A stretch of DNA of 64,000 nucleotides from an uncultured Bacteroidota bacterium. Lineage in GTDB: Bacteria > Bacteroidota > Bacteroidia > Chitinophagales > Chitinophagaceae. Below the pieces are notes generated by a model. The model saw only the letters and a program-made list of their open reading frames with translations, was not told where the DNA came from and searched no databases. A program made the position numbers and the translations under genes. Within the stretch, counting starts at the first letter, position 1; each line of letters starts with the position of its first letter. Location of the stretch: NCBI GenBank assembly GCA_903904855.1, contig CAIVEH010000042.1, positions 21,636-85,635 on the forward strand, read 5' to 3'. Shown here piece by piece: positions 43,820 to 53,885 of this stretch.

Positions 43820-44992
43820 ATGAATAATAGAAAAATATTATTACTTACACTGGTTCATCCTGATTTCCTTCCTCCTGTATATGCAGTTGCACAGGTATTA
43901 AGGGATCTCGGGCACACCATACACATATTAACTTTCGACTCATTTGTGCCAGCGGAACTGGATCTGGGCAGTAATATTGTATTGGAATCTATTGGACCGC
44001 ATTATAAAGTAAACACTTTACAGAGAATTAAACTGAGAAATAAATTTTTGAAAAGAGCGAAGGAGATTACCAGTGAAAATCCTCAATTAATTATTTCATT
44101 CTGCCCTTTTTCTTTTAATAGCGGTTTGATTATTAAAAATCAGATACCCCTGGTTTATATTGCGTTGGAGATAGCAGATTTTGTATGGCCGGATTTCCTG
44201 AAATCACCTTTTTCGTTTTATAGAAACCTACGTACCTTTCAAAAAATGCATAAAGCCGATCTTGTTGCTACACCTTCCCTTCAAAGATCTGCCTGGCTGG
44301 CAGGAAGATGCAAATTGGATTTCCTTCCTTACACTATTTTGAATACCGCATATTTAAGCGATCATAAAAACGAGAATTCATTAGAAATATTTAGAGAACT
44401 AATCCCTGCTGAATTCTGGAATAAAAAAATAATACTCTATACAGGAGCAGTTAATTATCAGCAATGCACTATGGAACTGGTAGAAGCTTTCGAGATTGCA
44501 GATGATGAAAACAGTGTTTTAATAATTACCGGTATCAAGGACAACGAATATTCATTGCAAATAGTTGAAAAAGTTGAAAAAAGTAAATGCCGCGACAGGA
44601 TAAAACTTTTCCCATATGTAACCCGAAAACAAATGCTGGCTTTACAAACTAATGCTTCTATTGGCGTTTATTTGTCGAAAGAGTATTATAACCGGATCCA
44701 GTCTAAAATGATCGCACCTAATAAAGTAGGTGAATATATGGAAAAGGGATTATTTTTATTAGGCGTAAACAATGAATATTTAAAATATTTTGAAATGATT
44801 GGAATTGCGGCTCTTTCTGCTTCTGCAAAACCTGCTGATATCGCAATTGGCTTAAAAAATGCATTAAAAGCAGTTGAAAATAAAGAATATAAAGACAAAA
44901 TTAAAACTTTTGTTACTGACTATTTTTGTATGCAGAAGCAATTAACCCATATTATAAATTTCATTAATAATTTAGACGAAAACAGTAAGTAA
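43820..44992 (+). CDS. Glycosyltransferase, GT4-like
   Basis: 390 residues, cytoplasmic GT-B fold. N-terminal domain with KILLLTLVHPDFLPPVYAVA and the strand/loop LGHTIHILTFDSF; C-terminal donor domain with ILYTGAVNYQQC, DRIKLFPYVTRKQM and KVGEYMEKGLFLLGVN, equivalent to the E-x7-E region of GT4. It opens a plus-strand AT-rich polysaccharide cluster; donor and acceptor unknown. Confidence 0.8.
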   Translation: MNNRKILLLTLVHPDFLPPVYAVAQVLRDLGHTIHILTFDSFVPAELDLGSNIVLESIGPHYKVNTLQRIKLRNKFLKRAKEITSENPQLIISFCPFSFNSGLIIKNQIPLVYIALEIADFVWPDFLKSPFSFYRNLRTFQKMHKADLVATPSLQRSAWLAGRCKLDFLPYTILNTAYLSDHKNENSLEIFRELIPAEFWNKKIILYTGAVNYQQCTMELVEAFEIADDENSVLIITGIKDNEYSLQIVEKVEKSKCRDRIKLFPYVTRKQMLALQTNASIGVYLSKEYYNRIQSKMIAPNKVGEYMEKGLFLLGVNNEYLKYFEMIGIAALSASAKPADIAIGLKNALKAVENKEYKDKIKTFVTDYFCMQKQLTHIINFINNLDENSK

Positions 44993-45146
44993 TTGTATGT
45001 TTTTTTGTATGATAAAAAATATAGGTCCTGTCATTTTCAGTCGACACATATAAATTATTTACTTGTTTTTTTAATAAAAAAATAATTTTTCGTTAATCCA
45101 AAACACTATAACTAAAATTAATCAAATATTTATCTAACAAAACGTT

Positions 45147-46985
45147 ATGTGTGGAATAGCCTGCTATTTAAGCAATAATAAGGCGGAAGGATTAAAATTC
45201 GGCACTGCTTCATTGGCACTGTTGAAGCATAGGGGCCCAGATGATAATGGAATATTCAATGATGAGAATATTACGTTATCCCATACCCGTTTATCCATTT
45301 TAGAATTATCACAATTAGGTCACCAACCAATGGTTTCCTCTTGTGGTAGGTATGTCATTGCTTATAATGGAGAGATATATAATCACCTCAATCTTCGGAA
45401 GAAATACCTGGCAGGACATCCTTTCAGAGGTCATTCTGATACGGAAACAATTCTAGAACTTTTCAGATTGCAAAGAGAAAAAATGCTTGAAGAGATGACT
45501 GGGATGTGGGCAATTCTGATTTGGGACAAACAAGAGAAAAAATTATTTATAAGCAGAAGCCGATTCGGACAAAAGCCACTTTATGTTAGAAGAATTGGAA
45601 AATCCTGGTTGCTGGCAAGTGAAATCAAACCATTACTTTTACACAACGAAAAATCTAAATTTGATACTACTGCAATAGTAGAATATCTTGCATTAGGAAA
45701 TTATGGTCATCTGGGAGTACACACTTTCTTTAATGATATTCATCATTTCCCTACCGATACTTTTGCCTGGCTTACATCTGAAGACGAGCACATTAATGCT
45801 AAATCTTACTGGAAACTACCCGATATTAAAAATAAGGATAAAGTACCTTTCGACAAACAGGTACAGAAAGGTTTACATGACTGCATAGTTGAAGCAGTTT
45901 TATCTCAGACTTTGTCAGATGTTCCTATTGGTGTAACGCTCTCTGGAGGAATAGACTCTTCAATTATTACTGGTATTTTAGCTACCTACTACGACAAGGA
46001 AATTAATCTGTTTACTGCCCAATCTCCACATAGTAAATACGACGAAACAAAATATGTGGATGCTGTTATTAATAAATTTCCTTCGAGCAAATTTATTATG
46101 CACAGTAATGATTTAAATCAGCTGACAATACATGAAAGCCTGGAAAAATATATCAATATTCAGGAAGAACCATTTGGAGACCCTTCAATTATTGCTCATG
46201 GTACATTAATGGAAATGGCATCCAAAGCTGGTATAAAAGTAATTTTAAACGGACAAGGAGCCGATGAACTGTTTTTTGGATATAACAATATGGCCCAGGC
46301 CATCCTGTCAAAACAGTTTAAGACAGCCGAATTCAACAATTTTATGGAAAACATAAGTGGAATGAATTTGGGTAAAAACTATCTTTTACGCACATTATTG
46401 AAATCTTTATTCCCTAAAATTGAATTTAATTTACGTACTAAATCCCGTATTAACCGAAGGAATATCCTGAAACCAGCTTTATTAGATATTACTGATAATA
46501 ACCTCATATCAATATATAAATACAATAACATATACGATGTTTGGAGGGAATCTATTTATGGTGTACATATTCCTCATTTAGTTCACTACGACGATAGAAA
46601 TGGTATGGCATTCAGTGTTGAAGGTAGAATGCCTTTCCTGGACCATAAAATAGCAGAGTTTATTGCCCAAATAAAACCTGAAGAATTTTTAAAGAAAGGC
46701 CTGAGAAAGTATATTTTAAGGGAATCCTGCAAACAATATCTACCCGATGTGGTATATAATCGTAAAGACAAAATAGGATTCTATACTCCATTAATAAATG
46801 TGCTTTATGCTGAGCAACAATGGGTAACTGAGCACTTAAAAAACAATGACCTTTTAACCCAGATTCACATTGGTAAATTATTGTCAGGCATCAAATTTAA
46901 GACACTCCAGATTAATGATGCTCTTCAGATTTGGAGAAGCATTTCTATGACTATCTGGATGAAGAATTTTAATATTTCAGAATAA
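45147..46985 (+). CDS. asnB: Asparagine synthase (glutamine-hydrolysing), AsnB family
   Basis: 612 residues, normal AsnB length. N-terminal class II amidotransferase domain starting with catalytic Cys2 (MCGIACYLS), HRGPDDNGIF and IAYNGEIYNH; C-terminal synthetase with the PPi-loop LSGGIDSSIITGIL and a later GQGADELFFGY. It makes amide bonds by beta-aspartyl-AMP with ammonia from Gln. In polysaccharide loci, such homologues often amidate sugar carboxylates, so a role in glycan modification is possible. It lies 154 bp after the glycosyltransferase gene. Confidence 0.93.
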   Translation: MCGIACYLSNNKAEGLKFGTASLALLKHRGPDDNGIFNDENITLSHTRLSILELSQLGHQPMVSSCGRYVIAYNGEIYNHLNLRKKYLAGHPFRGHSDTETILELFRLQREKMLEEMTGMWAILIWDKQEKKLFISRSRFGQKPLYVRRIGKSWLLASEIKPLLLHNEKSKFDTTAIVEYLALGNYGHLGVHTFFNDIHHFPTDTFAWLTSEDEHINAKSYWKLPDIKNKDKVPFDKQVQKGLHDCIVEAVLSQTLSDVPIGVTLSGGIDSSIITGILATYYDKEINLFTAQSPHSKYDETKYVDAVINKFPSSKFIMHSNDLNQLTIHESLEKYINIQEEPFGDPSIIAHGTLMEMASKAGIKVILNGQGADELFFGYNNMAQAILSKQFKTAEFNNFMENISGMNLGKNYLLRTLLKSLFPKIEFNLRTKSRINRRNILKPALLDITDNNLISIYKYNNIYDVWRESIYGVHIPHLVHYDDRNGMAFSVEGRMPFLDHKIAEFIAQIKPEEFLKKGLRKYILRESCKQYLPDVVYNRKDKIGFYTPLINVLYAEQQWVTEHLKNNDLLTQIHIGKLLSGIKFKTLQINDALQIWRSISMTIWMKNFNISE

Positions 46986-47337
46986 AATTTATTTTTTTGT
47001 TTTGAATTAACGCTCTTTGAATCATTGTAGTATTTTTACGATAACATGAAAATAATTTCAGGGTTTTCCTAATCTTTCCGAAGTGGATATTACATTTCAT
47101 ATTTAAAGGGATTTTAAGTTTTGATAGTAACTGCTTAAAATACTACGCCTAATAAAAAGGCAGAATATATTTGCTATTAATTGTCATTTAAATATATTAA
47201 ATGCAATGTTTTGATTTATTATTAATATTTCAATTCAGAAATTGAATTGAACGATGAAAATAGCTGCTTATTATAAAAAAAACGAAACCAGAAACAAAAA
47301 TGTATCAAGGTGAAGTGCGCCGAGTAAATACTAAATA
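46986..47337. other. AT-rich spacer within the polysaccharide cluster
   Basis: About 350 bp very rich in A/T between asnB and the polymerase gene. No gene, RNA or convincing hairpin seen. Probably holds a promoter for the two downstream genes. Confidence 0.4.
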
Positions 47338-48657
47338 ATGTTTAATGTAATATCACTCTTAATTTACTTTGCATGCTCCTTTGTATTTTCAGGAACTGAT
47401 TTATACATTTTATTATCCGTCCATTTTGGCATTTTATTAGTTGATAATGTCAGGAAAAAAAAACTAATTATTACGCCGTTGGTAATATATTATGCGGGTG
47501 TTATAATCGTAAATATTGGAAATATAAGTTTGATAAATCAGATTCTTTATGGAAAGAATTTTAAGACTTATAATTACATTATTCCAAAATACATAGATGA
47601 TGCGGCATTCATTTGGTGTATTTCAAGTGTTTTTTTTGTAATTGGCTATAATCTTTATTCAAAAAAGAAATTGCCAACTATCTCATTCGAAATTAAAAAT
47701 AAAAAGATTCTTACCTATATTTTTTATTTTCTTGTCATTGAAAATATATTATTGCTTTTTGGTCATGGTATTACTTTGAGGGGAAATCAAATTGGGAAGA
47801 TATTTGTATTATTAAATACTATAGGAATACTATTTTTCGCCAGGCTATGGGGTAAAAACGATAATAAAACTTATCGGTCATACGCACTTGTTTTATATGC
47901 TCTGGAAACATACTTTTCACTGCTAACCTCTTACCTGAGATTTGAATTAATATTACCTTCATTCTACCTCTTTGTTGGATATTTTATTGGAAAGGGCGAA
48001 ATCAGATATCTGTTTACATATAGAATTATACCTCTCATAACAATATTAGTCGTATTTTCAAGTGTATTTAGTACATTACAAGCAAACAGGGCCAATTTTA
48101 TAAATGCATTTACAACACCAAATGATACTAAGTTCAGTCGTATTTTAGTTGTCGAAAAAAATGAAACTAGTGGGTTGCTGAACAGAAGCGCCAATGTGGC
48201 TCAGATAACCAATGTGGTTAAACTAGTAAAAAATAAGGGCTTTTATGGTGGTCAGGCTTCAGCACCCATACTCGTTGCATTGATTCCCCGCTTTTTATGG
48301 CCTGATAAACCTAAAATACAAATTGGAGCCTGGTTTGCTCTTGAAATAGGGGCCGGCTACAAAAACGATCTTGGCATTATCAATAATTCCATAAATATGA
48401 CCGTTGCGGGCGAATTATACCTAGACTTTGGCTGGATAGGTGTAATTTTAGGAAGTATATTTTTTGGGGCATTTATTTCAGTACTGTGGAATACAACAGA
48501 ATTCTACTCTTCTGAATTTAATCTTAGTGGAATAATTTTTGGTGGTTACCTGATTATGATTTCTATAGGTAGCTATGCCGATCTTCAGATCGTGATCACT
48601 TTATTATCCACATATCTAATCTTTTATGCAATTAAAATAGCAGCTACAAAACTATGA
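47338..48657 (+). CDS. Wzy-like O-antigen/oligosaccharide polymerase
   Basis: 439 residues, about 11 membrane helices with a large periplasmic loop between ~250 and 350 (RANFINAFTTPNDTKFSR; FYGGQASAPILVALIPRFLWP). The R-F-L-W-P motif followed by KPKIQIGAWF and NNSINMTVAGELYLDFGW is the usual signature region of oligosaccharide-repeat polymerases. It would polymerise undecaprenyl-linked repeat units at the periplasmic face. The next gene overlaps it by four bases (ATGA). Confidence 0.88.
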   Translation: MFNVISLLIYFACSFVFSGTDLYILLSVHFGILLVDNVRKKKLIITPLVIYYAGVIIVNIGNISLINQILYGKNFKTYNYIIPKYIDDAAFIWCISSVFFVIGYNLYSKKKLPTISFEIKNKKILTYIFYFLVIENILLLFGHGITLRGNQIGKIFVLLNTIGILFFARLWGKNDNKTYRSYALVLYALETYFSLLTSYLRFELILPSFYLFVGYFIGKGEIRYLFTYRIIPLITILVVFSSVFSTLQANRANFINAFTTPNDTKFSRILVVEKNETSGLLNRSANVAQITNVVKLVKNKGFYGGQASAPILVALIPRFLWPDKPKIQIGAWFALEIGAGYKNDLGIINNSINMTVAGELYLDFGWIGVILGSIFFGAFISVLWNTTEFYSSEFNLSGIIFGGYLIMISIGSYADLQIVITLLSTYLIFYAIKIAATKL

Positions 48658-49694
48658 GAATTCTTTGCGTAGGTCCTTTATGGAGAGGAAGTAATGCAGG
48701 TGGGATGTTCCGGGCTATGAGCAGGCAGGGTTGCCTGATAGAGGTAATTGACGAATTTTATTTTATAAGCCTGCAGACCAGAACAAAACTGACTAAAATT
48801 TTTGAACGGCTGATACGGCCATTACAAACAGATGAATATAATGCTGCCATTGTAAAAAAAATAGACATTTTCCTTCCAGATGTACTGTTTGTTTATAAAG
48901 GAGCCTTTGTCAGGCCTGAAACAATTGAATATGCCCGTAAGAAAAATTGTGTGCTTGCACTTTTCTATCCCGATGTAAGTATGACTGCACATGGCCCAAA
49001 TATCCCCAAAGCCATTCCACTATACGACCTGATATTTACAACTAAAACATTTGGTATCAAGGATATGGAAGCCAAATATGGAGTTAAATCTGCGCATTTT
49101 GTTCCTCATGGTTTTGATCCTGAAATTCATAGAAAAATTGCTGTAAGTGAGAAGGATAAACATAAATTTGGTTGCGATGTATCTTTTATTGGTACATGGT
49201 CGCCGAAAAAGGAAGCATGGCTTACGGTGTTAAAGCAGGAATGTCCCGATATCCAACTAAGGATATGGGGTGATCAATGGTTCAAATCAAAATCTACTGT
49301 TATTCACGATTGTATTCAGAATACGGCTGTTCTCGGTGACCTTTATGCCATTGCAATTCAATGCTCAAAAATTAACCTGGGAATACTATCTGAGCAGGTA
49401 ACCGGTTCTTCATCAGGAGACCTAATCACATCCCGAACCTTCCATATTCCCGGGGCCTCTGGCTTTATGTTACATGAGCGGAATGAAGAATCAGTAACCT
49501 ATTTTGAAGAAAATAAAGAAGCTGGTTTTTTCAGCGGGCCGGAGGAAATGGCAACACAGGTGAACTATTTTCTGAACAATCCAACCATCCGCGAATCTAT
49601 TCAACAATCAGGTTACAACCGTGCCCTCAGGAACCATTCACTTGATGAACGGGCAAAGATCGTAATCAACCTTATGAATGCGAAATTAAAATAA
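48654..49694 (+). CDS. CgeB-like glycosyltransferase
   Basis: 346 residues. N-terminal MRILCVGPLWRGSNAGGMF, an internal DVSFIGTWSPKKEAW donor-domain strand, RTFHIPGASGFMLHERNEE with the two acidic residues of the C-terminal domain, and a terminal helix (NHSLDERAKIVINLM). This is the CgeB/DUF3880-type GT-B family seen in exopolysaccharide loci and spore-coat clusters. It overlaps the polymerase gene by 4 bp, so both are translated together. Confidence 0.85.
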   Translation: MRILCVGPLWRGSNAGGMFRAMSRQGCLIEVIDEFYFISLQTRTKLTKIFERLIRPLQTDEYNAAIVKKIDIFLPDVLFVYKGAFVRPETIEYARKKNCVLALFYPDVSMTAHGPNIPKAIPLYDLIFTTKTFGIKDMEAKYGVKSAHFVPHGFDPEIHRKIAVSEKDKHKFGCDVSFIGTWSPKKEAWLTVLKQECPDIQLRIWGDQWFKSKSTVIHDCIQNTAVLGDLYAIAIQCSKINLGILSEQVTGSSSGDLITSRTFHIPGASGFMLHERNEESVTYFEENKEAGFFSGPEEMATQVNYFLNNPTIRESIQQSGYNRALRNHSLDERAKIVINLMNAKLK

Positions 49695-49702
49695 GTAAAT
49701 TC

Positions 49703-50368
49703 TTATTTGTAATTAAATACCAACCCGATACCTACACCATTGAGAACCGGTACAGGTTTAACATGCAAAGAAATATCCCTGGAAATATCAAAATTCTTCA
49801 GGTGTGCACCTGTAATTGCATCCACTACCTGCATTGCATAACCAATAGTCCCGAACAGCACCGTCATGTCAAGGTATTTGTTATAATCGTTTTGTAATTG
49901 CTGCAACTGCGAGGTTGAATAGATATTCACATATTTATCTGTCGGATAAGGGTTATTGATGCGCCCTATGTAGGCAATACGGTAATCCTGGTAGTCATTC
50001 AGGTTTTTGACGAAAAAATAACCTACAGTTGCCAGACCAACATATACGATCGGAATCTTCCAGTATTGCCGGTTATAAAATTGGCCAAGGCCTGGTACGA
50101 TGGTTGAATATAAACCCGCCTTTTTAGGATTGGGTTGAAACGGATGAGGTTTCATAGCCGATTCAATACTATCTTCATTCACTACACCACCTCTGCCATC
50201 ACTATTAATAACCTTGCCGGAAATACTATCCCGATGGATAATAATCCGGCTCTGGCGCGTTGTATCTGCTCTCAATTGCCCGCTACATTGCAGTGATAAG
50301 ACTACAAAGCCGCAGCAACAGAATAAAATAAAAAGAGACCTTAAATAGGATGCTTTCAAATTAACCAT
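49703..50368 (-). CDS. DUF5683 domain-containing protein
   Basis: 221 residues. Signal or membrane-like N-terminus with a Cys-rich stretch (LFILFCCCGFVVLSLQC), then the DUF5683 core: PKKAGLYSTIVPGLGQFYNRQYWKIP, YVGLATVGYFFV, Y-R-I-A-Y-I-G-R and AMQVVDAITGAHLKNFD. The family is widespread in Bacteroidota, probably in the envelope; its role is unknown. Converges on the polysaccharide cluster. Confidence 0.9.
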   Translation of the reverse strand: MVNLKASYLRSLFILFCCCGFVVLSLQCSGQLRADTTRQSRIIIHRDSISGKVINSDGRGGVVNEDSIESAMKPHPFQPNPKKAGLYSTIVPGLGQFYNRQYWKIPIVYVGLATVGYFFVKNLNDYQDYRIAYIGRINNPYPTDKYVNIYSTSQLQQLQNDYNKYLDMTVLFGTIGYAMQVVDAITGAHLKNFDISRDISLHVKPVPVLNGVGIGLVFNYK

Positions 50369-50478
50369 CTTTATTAGCGCAAAGGTAAATCTTAAAGAAT
50401 AATTACTTTAGTTAAAATGGGAGGTTTCGCTCCATTTTAAAAATTATTCGCACTCCTATCTTAGCTTTGCCCCCGATC

Positions 50479-51894
50479 ATGGATATTAATTGCTCCAAAG
50501 AAGAATTACATTTATTTGAACGTATAAGCAAAGCAGCCGAATTGCTGAATGTCAGCTGCTTTGTAATAGGTGGCTTTGTGCGTGATAAATTACTGGACAG
50601 ACCAACCAAGGATATAGATATTGTATGCACCGGCGATGGTATTGCCCTTGCCCTGGCTGTTTCAGATACTTTTAAACATAAACCACAGGTCAATTTCTTT
50701 AAAAACTTCGGTACAGCCCAATTCAGGGTTGATAGCCTTGATATAGAATTTGTTGGAGCCAGGAAAGAATCCTACCTGCCTGAATCACGCAAACCGGAAG
50801 TGGAACCTGGCACAATAGAAGATGACCAACTGAGAAGGGATTTTACCATTAATGCCCTAGCCGTAAGCCTTAACAAAGAAAATTATGGTAAGCTTATTGA
50901 TCCCTTCAATGGGGTATCCGACCTCGGGCAAAAAATAATCCGAACACCGCTGGGCCCGGATATTACTTTTTCAGATGACCCTCTGCGCATGATGCGGGCC
51001 ATACGGTTTGCTACCCAATTGGGTTTTACTATAGTTGATGACGTATTTGAAGCCATAAAAAGAAATAAAGAACGCATAAGAATAATATCGCAGGAGCGGA
51101 TAACCGATGAACTGAACAAAATAATGGCATCAAAGAAACCATCTGTTGGTTATGACCTCCTGTTTCGTTGTGGTCTGCTCAAAGAATTTTTTCCCCAGCT
51201 CACTGATCTATCCGGTGTAGAGATAGTAGAAGGCAAGGGCCATAAAGACAACTTTTATCATACCCTGCAGGTGGTCGATAATACTGCAACCAAAAGCGAT
51301 GATCTATGGTTGCGCTGGGCTGCCCTGCTGCATGATATTGGCAAGCCCGCCACAAAACGATACGAGGAAGGCCATGGCTGGACTTTTCACGGCCATGAAG
51401 TGGTAGGAGAACGCATGGTGCCAAAAATATTCAGACACCTGAAACTGCCCCAGAACGAACATATGAAGTATGTGGCAAAACTTGTATTACTGCACCTGCG
51501 CCCCATCAGCCTTACAAAAGAAGACATTACAGACTCGGCTATGCGCCGCCTGCTCTTCGATGCCGGCGAACAGATTGATGATCTCATGATTCTCTGTGAA
51601 AGTGATATCACCTCTAAAAACAAACAAAAAGTTCAGCGCTACCTTGAGAATTTTGAACTGGTTAAGGAGCGCCTGCGCGAGGTAGAAGAAAGTGATAAGA
51701 TTAGAAACTGGCAGCCACCTATCAGCGGCGACCAGATTATGGCTATTTTCAACCTCACTCCCTCCCGCGAAGTTGGTGTGCTAAAAACCGCTATCAGGGA
51801 AGCAATACTCGATGGCATTATCCCCAATAACTACGATGATGCATACAGGTTATTGATTGAGAAAGCAGCTGAATTGAATTTAAAGCCTGTATAG
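50479..51894 (+). CDS. cca: CCA tRNA nucleotidyltransferase / poly(A)-polymerase family with HD domain
   Basis: 471 residues from ATG 50479; a TTG 12 bases earlier is possible. Class II nucleotidyltransferase head with [19 protein letters not shown] (first metal-binding aspartates) and [19 protein letters not shown] motif D region, then an HD phosphohydrolase domain ([24 protein letters not shown]) and a C-terminal RNA-binding part. It adds or repairs CCA at tRNA 3' ends, which matters here because the tRNA-Arg gene has no encoded CCA. Single gene. Confidence 0.92.
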   Translation: MDINCSKEELHLFERISKAAELLNVSCFVIGGFVRDKLLDRPTKDIDIVCTGDGIALALAVSDTFKHKPQVNFFKNFGTAQFRVDSLDIEFVGARKESYLPESRKPEVEPGTIEDDQLRRDFTINALAVSLNKENYGKLIDPFNGVSDLGQKIIRTPLGPDITFSDDPLRMMRAIRFATQLGFTIVDDVFEAIKRNKERIRIISQERITDELNKIMASKKPSVGYDLLFRCGLLKEFFPQLTDLSGVEIVEGKGHKDNFYHTLQVVDNTATKSDDLWLRWAALLHDIGKPATKRYEEGHGWTFHGHEVVGERMVPKIFRHLKLPQNEHMKYVAKLVLLHLRPISLTKEDITDSAMRRLLFDAGEQIDDLMILCESDITSKNKQKVQRYLENFELVKERLREVEESDKIRNWQPPISGDQIMAIFNLTPSREVGVLKTAIREAILDGIIPNNYDDAYRLLIEKAAELNLKPV

Positions 51895-51904
51895 TTCTAA
51901 CCCT

Positions 51905-51936
51905 TGGTGTGCCAAACTTTGAAAGTGCGGCACACC
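51905..51936. terminator. Possible terminator between cca and xseB
   Basis: TGGTGTGCC (51905-51913) and GGCACACC (51929-51936) form an 8-bp stem with a 15-base loop, between convergent genes. There is no good T-run, so intrinsic termination is uncertain. Confidence 0.4.
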
Positions 51937-51949
51937 TAAGCCTAATTAA

Positions 51950-52135
51950 TTACTCCCCCTCCTTACACACATCCTCCTCTATCACCCTTAGCCTGCTCGC
52001 ACAATAATTCACCAGCTCATTTGCTTCATGCACCTTTTCTGCAAGCCTGTCTACCTGGATGTCTTCAGTCTCAATTTGCCGCACCAGTTTTTGCAAATCA
52101 GTAAAGGCTTTATCAAATGTCATACCCTCTTCCAT
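51950..52135 (-). CDS. xseB: Exodeoxyribonuclease VII small subunit
   Basis: 61 residues, all helical ([39 protein letters not shown]), the size and pattern of XseB. It wraps around the large subunit to form exonuclease VII, which degrades single-stranded DNA to oligonucleotides. Its start overlaps the end of xseA by 23 bp, giving coupled translation. Confidence 0.93.
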   Translation of the reverse strand: MEEGMTFDKAFTDLQKLVRQIETEDIQVDRLAEKVHEANELVNYCASRLRVIEEDVCKEGE

Positions 52136-53270
52136 CAGTAGTCTTTTTAATTACTTTACTGTAAATAATTTCGTTCTTAAGCATCGTTTGGGTGGTGGCG
52201 TTTTCAGGTATGTTTTGCGGGTCGCAGACAATTTTATTATCCATCATCACAATAGCAAAACCTTTTTTCAGAATAGTTGCCGGACTCAGGTTACTGATTC
52301 GCTGCCTGTAGTTTTCCAGATCAGTTTTCGTTCGTTGCAGGCGGTTATCAACTGCATTAAAGAATCGCTCCTTCAGCGATTCCAGCTCATTGTCCACATC
52401 CATATTGTGGTCAATTATAAAAGTAGCTGTTTCAGTAGGCGTCCTCATTTGCCGGGCTACAAGATCGGTGATACTGGTATTCCTGTCATGGCCTATACCT
52501 GTTAATACCGGTAGGGGGAACAATGCCACCTGCCGCGCCAACTCATAATTATTGAACGATTTAAAATCAGTATCAGATCCTCCGCCCCGCACTATCACCA
52601 CAACATCATATTTATTCTGCTCGGCTTCTATCAGTTTTAATTTATCTGCCACCAGTACACTTGCTTCGTCGCCCTGTATCCTGGTAAGGAATTCAGTAAC
52701 CCTGAATGCATATCCATATTTGTTGTTCCCAATCACCTTCCTGAAATCACGCTGCCCGTCGGAATCCGGTGCAGTGATAAGGGCAATCCTTTGTATCAGA
52801 AGTGGCAATTCAATCTTGTTATTCCTGCTATAATACAAACCGGATAATCCATCCTGCAATAATATCTGCTCCCTGATTAGCTGTTCTATGATCAGTTTCC
52901 TTTCCAGTTCCAGTTTACCAACTGCATATGCAAAATCTATCTCCAGCACTTCAAGTGTAAGTCCATACCGCTTATGAAACTTCACTGCCACATTGCAGGT
53001 TATCTCCAGGCCACTGTTGAAAGTCTGCTGTGTGGCGCTTTCAAATAGTTCAACCTGATTAAAACTGTTCGACCAGAATACCCCCTTTATTTCCGCAGTC
53101 ACCAGGTTACCGCTTTTCTCTATAAATTTCAGGAAGCACCACCTTTTATCACCATACTTCTTTACATCAGCTATTTCAGCCTTAATCCAGAAAGTTCGCC
53201 CCGCAAACCGGTTGCGGATAGTACCCTCTATTTCACTCACAATCTCTGATAGCTTTTGCGTTACCGGCAT
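52113..53270 (-). CDS. xseA: Exodeoxyribonuclease VII large subunit
   Basis: 385 residues. N-terminal OB-fold domain ([20 protein letters not shown]) followed by the catalytic core with [42 protein letters not shown] and [15 protein letters not shown], and a coiled-coil C-terminus. Shorter than E. coli XseA but of normal length for Bacteroidota. Works with xseB in repair and recombination. Confidence 0.93.
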   Translation of the reverse strand: MPVTQKLSEIVSEIEGTIRNRFAGRTFWIKAEIADVKKYGDKRWCFLKFIEKSGNLVTAEIKGVFWSNSFNQVELFESATQQTFNSGLEITCNVAVKFHKRYGLTLEVLEIDFAYAVGKLELERKLIIEQLIREQILLQDGLSGLYYSRNNKIELPLLIQRIALITAPDSDGQRDFRKVIGNNKYGYAFRVTEFLTRIQGDEASVLVADKLKLIEAEQNKYDVVVIVRGGGSDTDFKSFNNYELARQVALFPLPVLTGIGHDRNTSITDLVARQMRTPTETATFIIDHNMDVDNELESLKERFFNAVDNRLQRTKTDLENYRQRISNLSPATILKKGFAIVMMDNKIVCDPQNIPENATTQTMLKNEIIYSKVIKKTTDGRGYDI

Positions 53271-53339
53271 GACCCAATAAAATTAAACACATTTACCCAA
53301 CTTACTATCTTAAATTTGCACTTCGGTACACGTTTTATT

Positions 53340-53849
53340 ATGACCACAGCCATTAACCTCCTGAAAGGAGATATTACAAAACTGAAAGTGGATGCAATAG
53401 TCAATGCAGCCAATTCCTCCCTTCTGGGGGGCGGCGGCGTCGATGGCGCTATACATCTTGCTGCCGGCAAAGAATTGGTAGAAGAATGCAGATTACTAGG
53501 CGGCTGCCGAAAAGGAGAAGCCAAAATAACAAAGGGCTACAAATTACCTGCCCTGCATGTAATTCATACCGTTGGCCCCATATGGAATGGAGGACACGGA
53601 AATGAAGAAACAGTATTGCGCAATGCCTACTACAACAGCCTGCAATTGGCCTTTCAAAACAATATTAAAACCATTGCCTTCCCCAATATCAGCACTGGTA
53701 TATATGGCTTTCCAAAACAACTGGCTGCCGAAATCGCCTGTAAAACTGTACAGGAATTTTGCAATGAAAACACGGAACTAACAGAAGTCATTTTCATTTG
53801 CTTTGATGATGAAAACTATAACATCTATAAAACCATTCTCAACCATTAA
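53340..53849 (+). CDS. Macrodomain protein, O-acetyl-ADP-ribose deacetylase type
   Basis: 169 residues from ATG 53340 ([16 protein letters not shown]); the frame is open further upstream but lacks family similarity. MacroD-type signature: [23 protein letters not shown], and [14 protein letters not shown]. The family binds ADP-ribose and removes it from acetylated or ADP-ribosylated groups. It diverges from xseA and precedes an aminotransferase by 36 bp on the same strand. Confidence 0.93.
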   Translation: MTTAINLLKGDITKLKVDAIVNAANSSLLGGGGVDGAIHLAAGKELVEECRLLGGCRKGEAKITKGYKLPALHVIHTVGPIWNGGHGNEETVLRNAYYNSLQLAFQNNIKTIAFPNISTGIYGFPKQLAAEIACKTVQEFCNENTELTEVIFICFDDENYNIYKTILNH

Positions 53850-53882
53850 TTGCAAACTGTCAACTGTAAACTGCGAACTTAA
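53850..53882. repeat. Near-periodic AACTG spacer repeat
   Basis: CAAACTGTC, AACTGTAA and ACTGCGAACT follow each other between two co-directional genes. It belongs to the same class of short slippage-type spacers as 30231-30330 and 41766-41815. Confidence 0.35.
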
Positions 53883-53885
53883 AAT

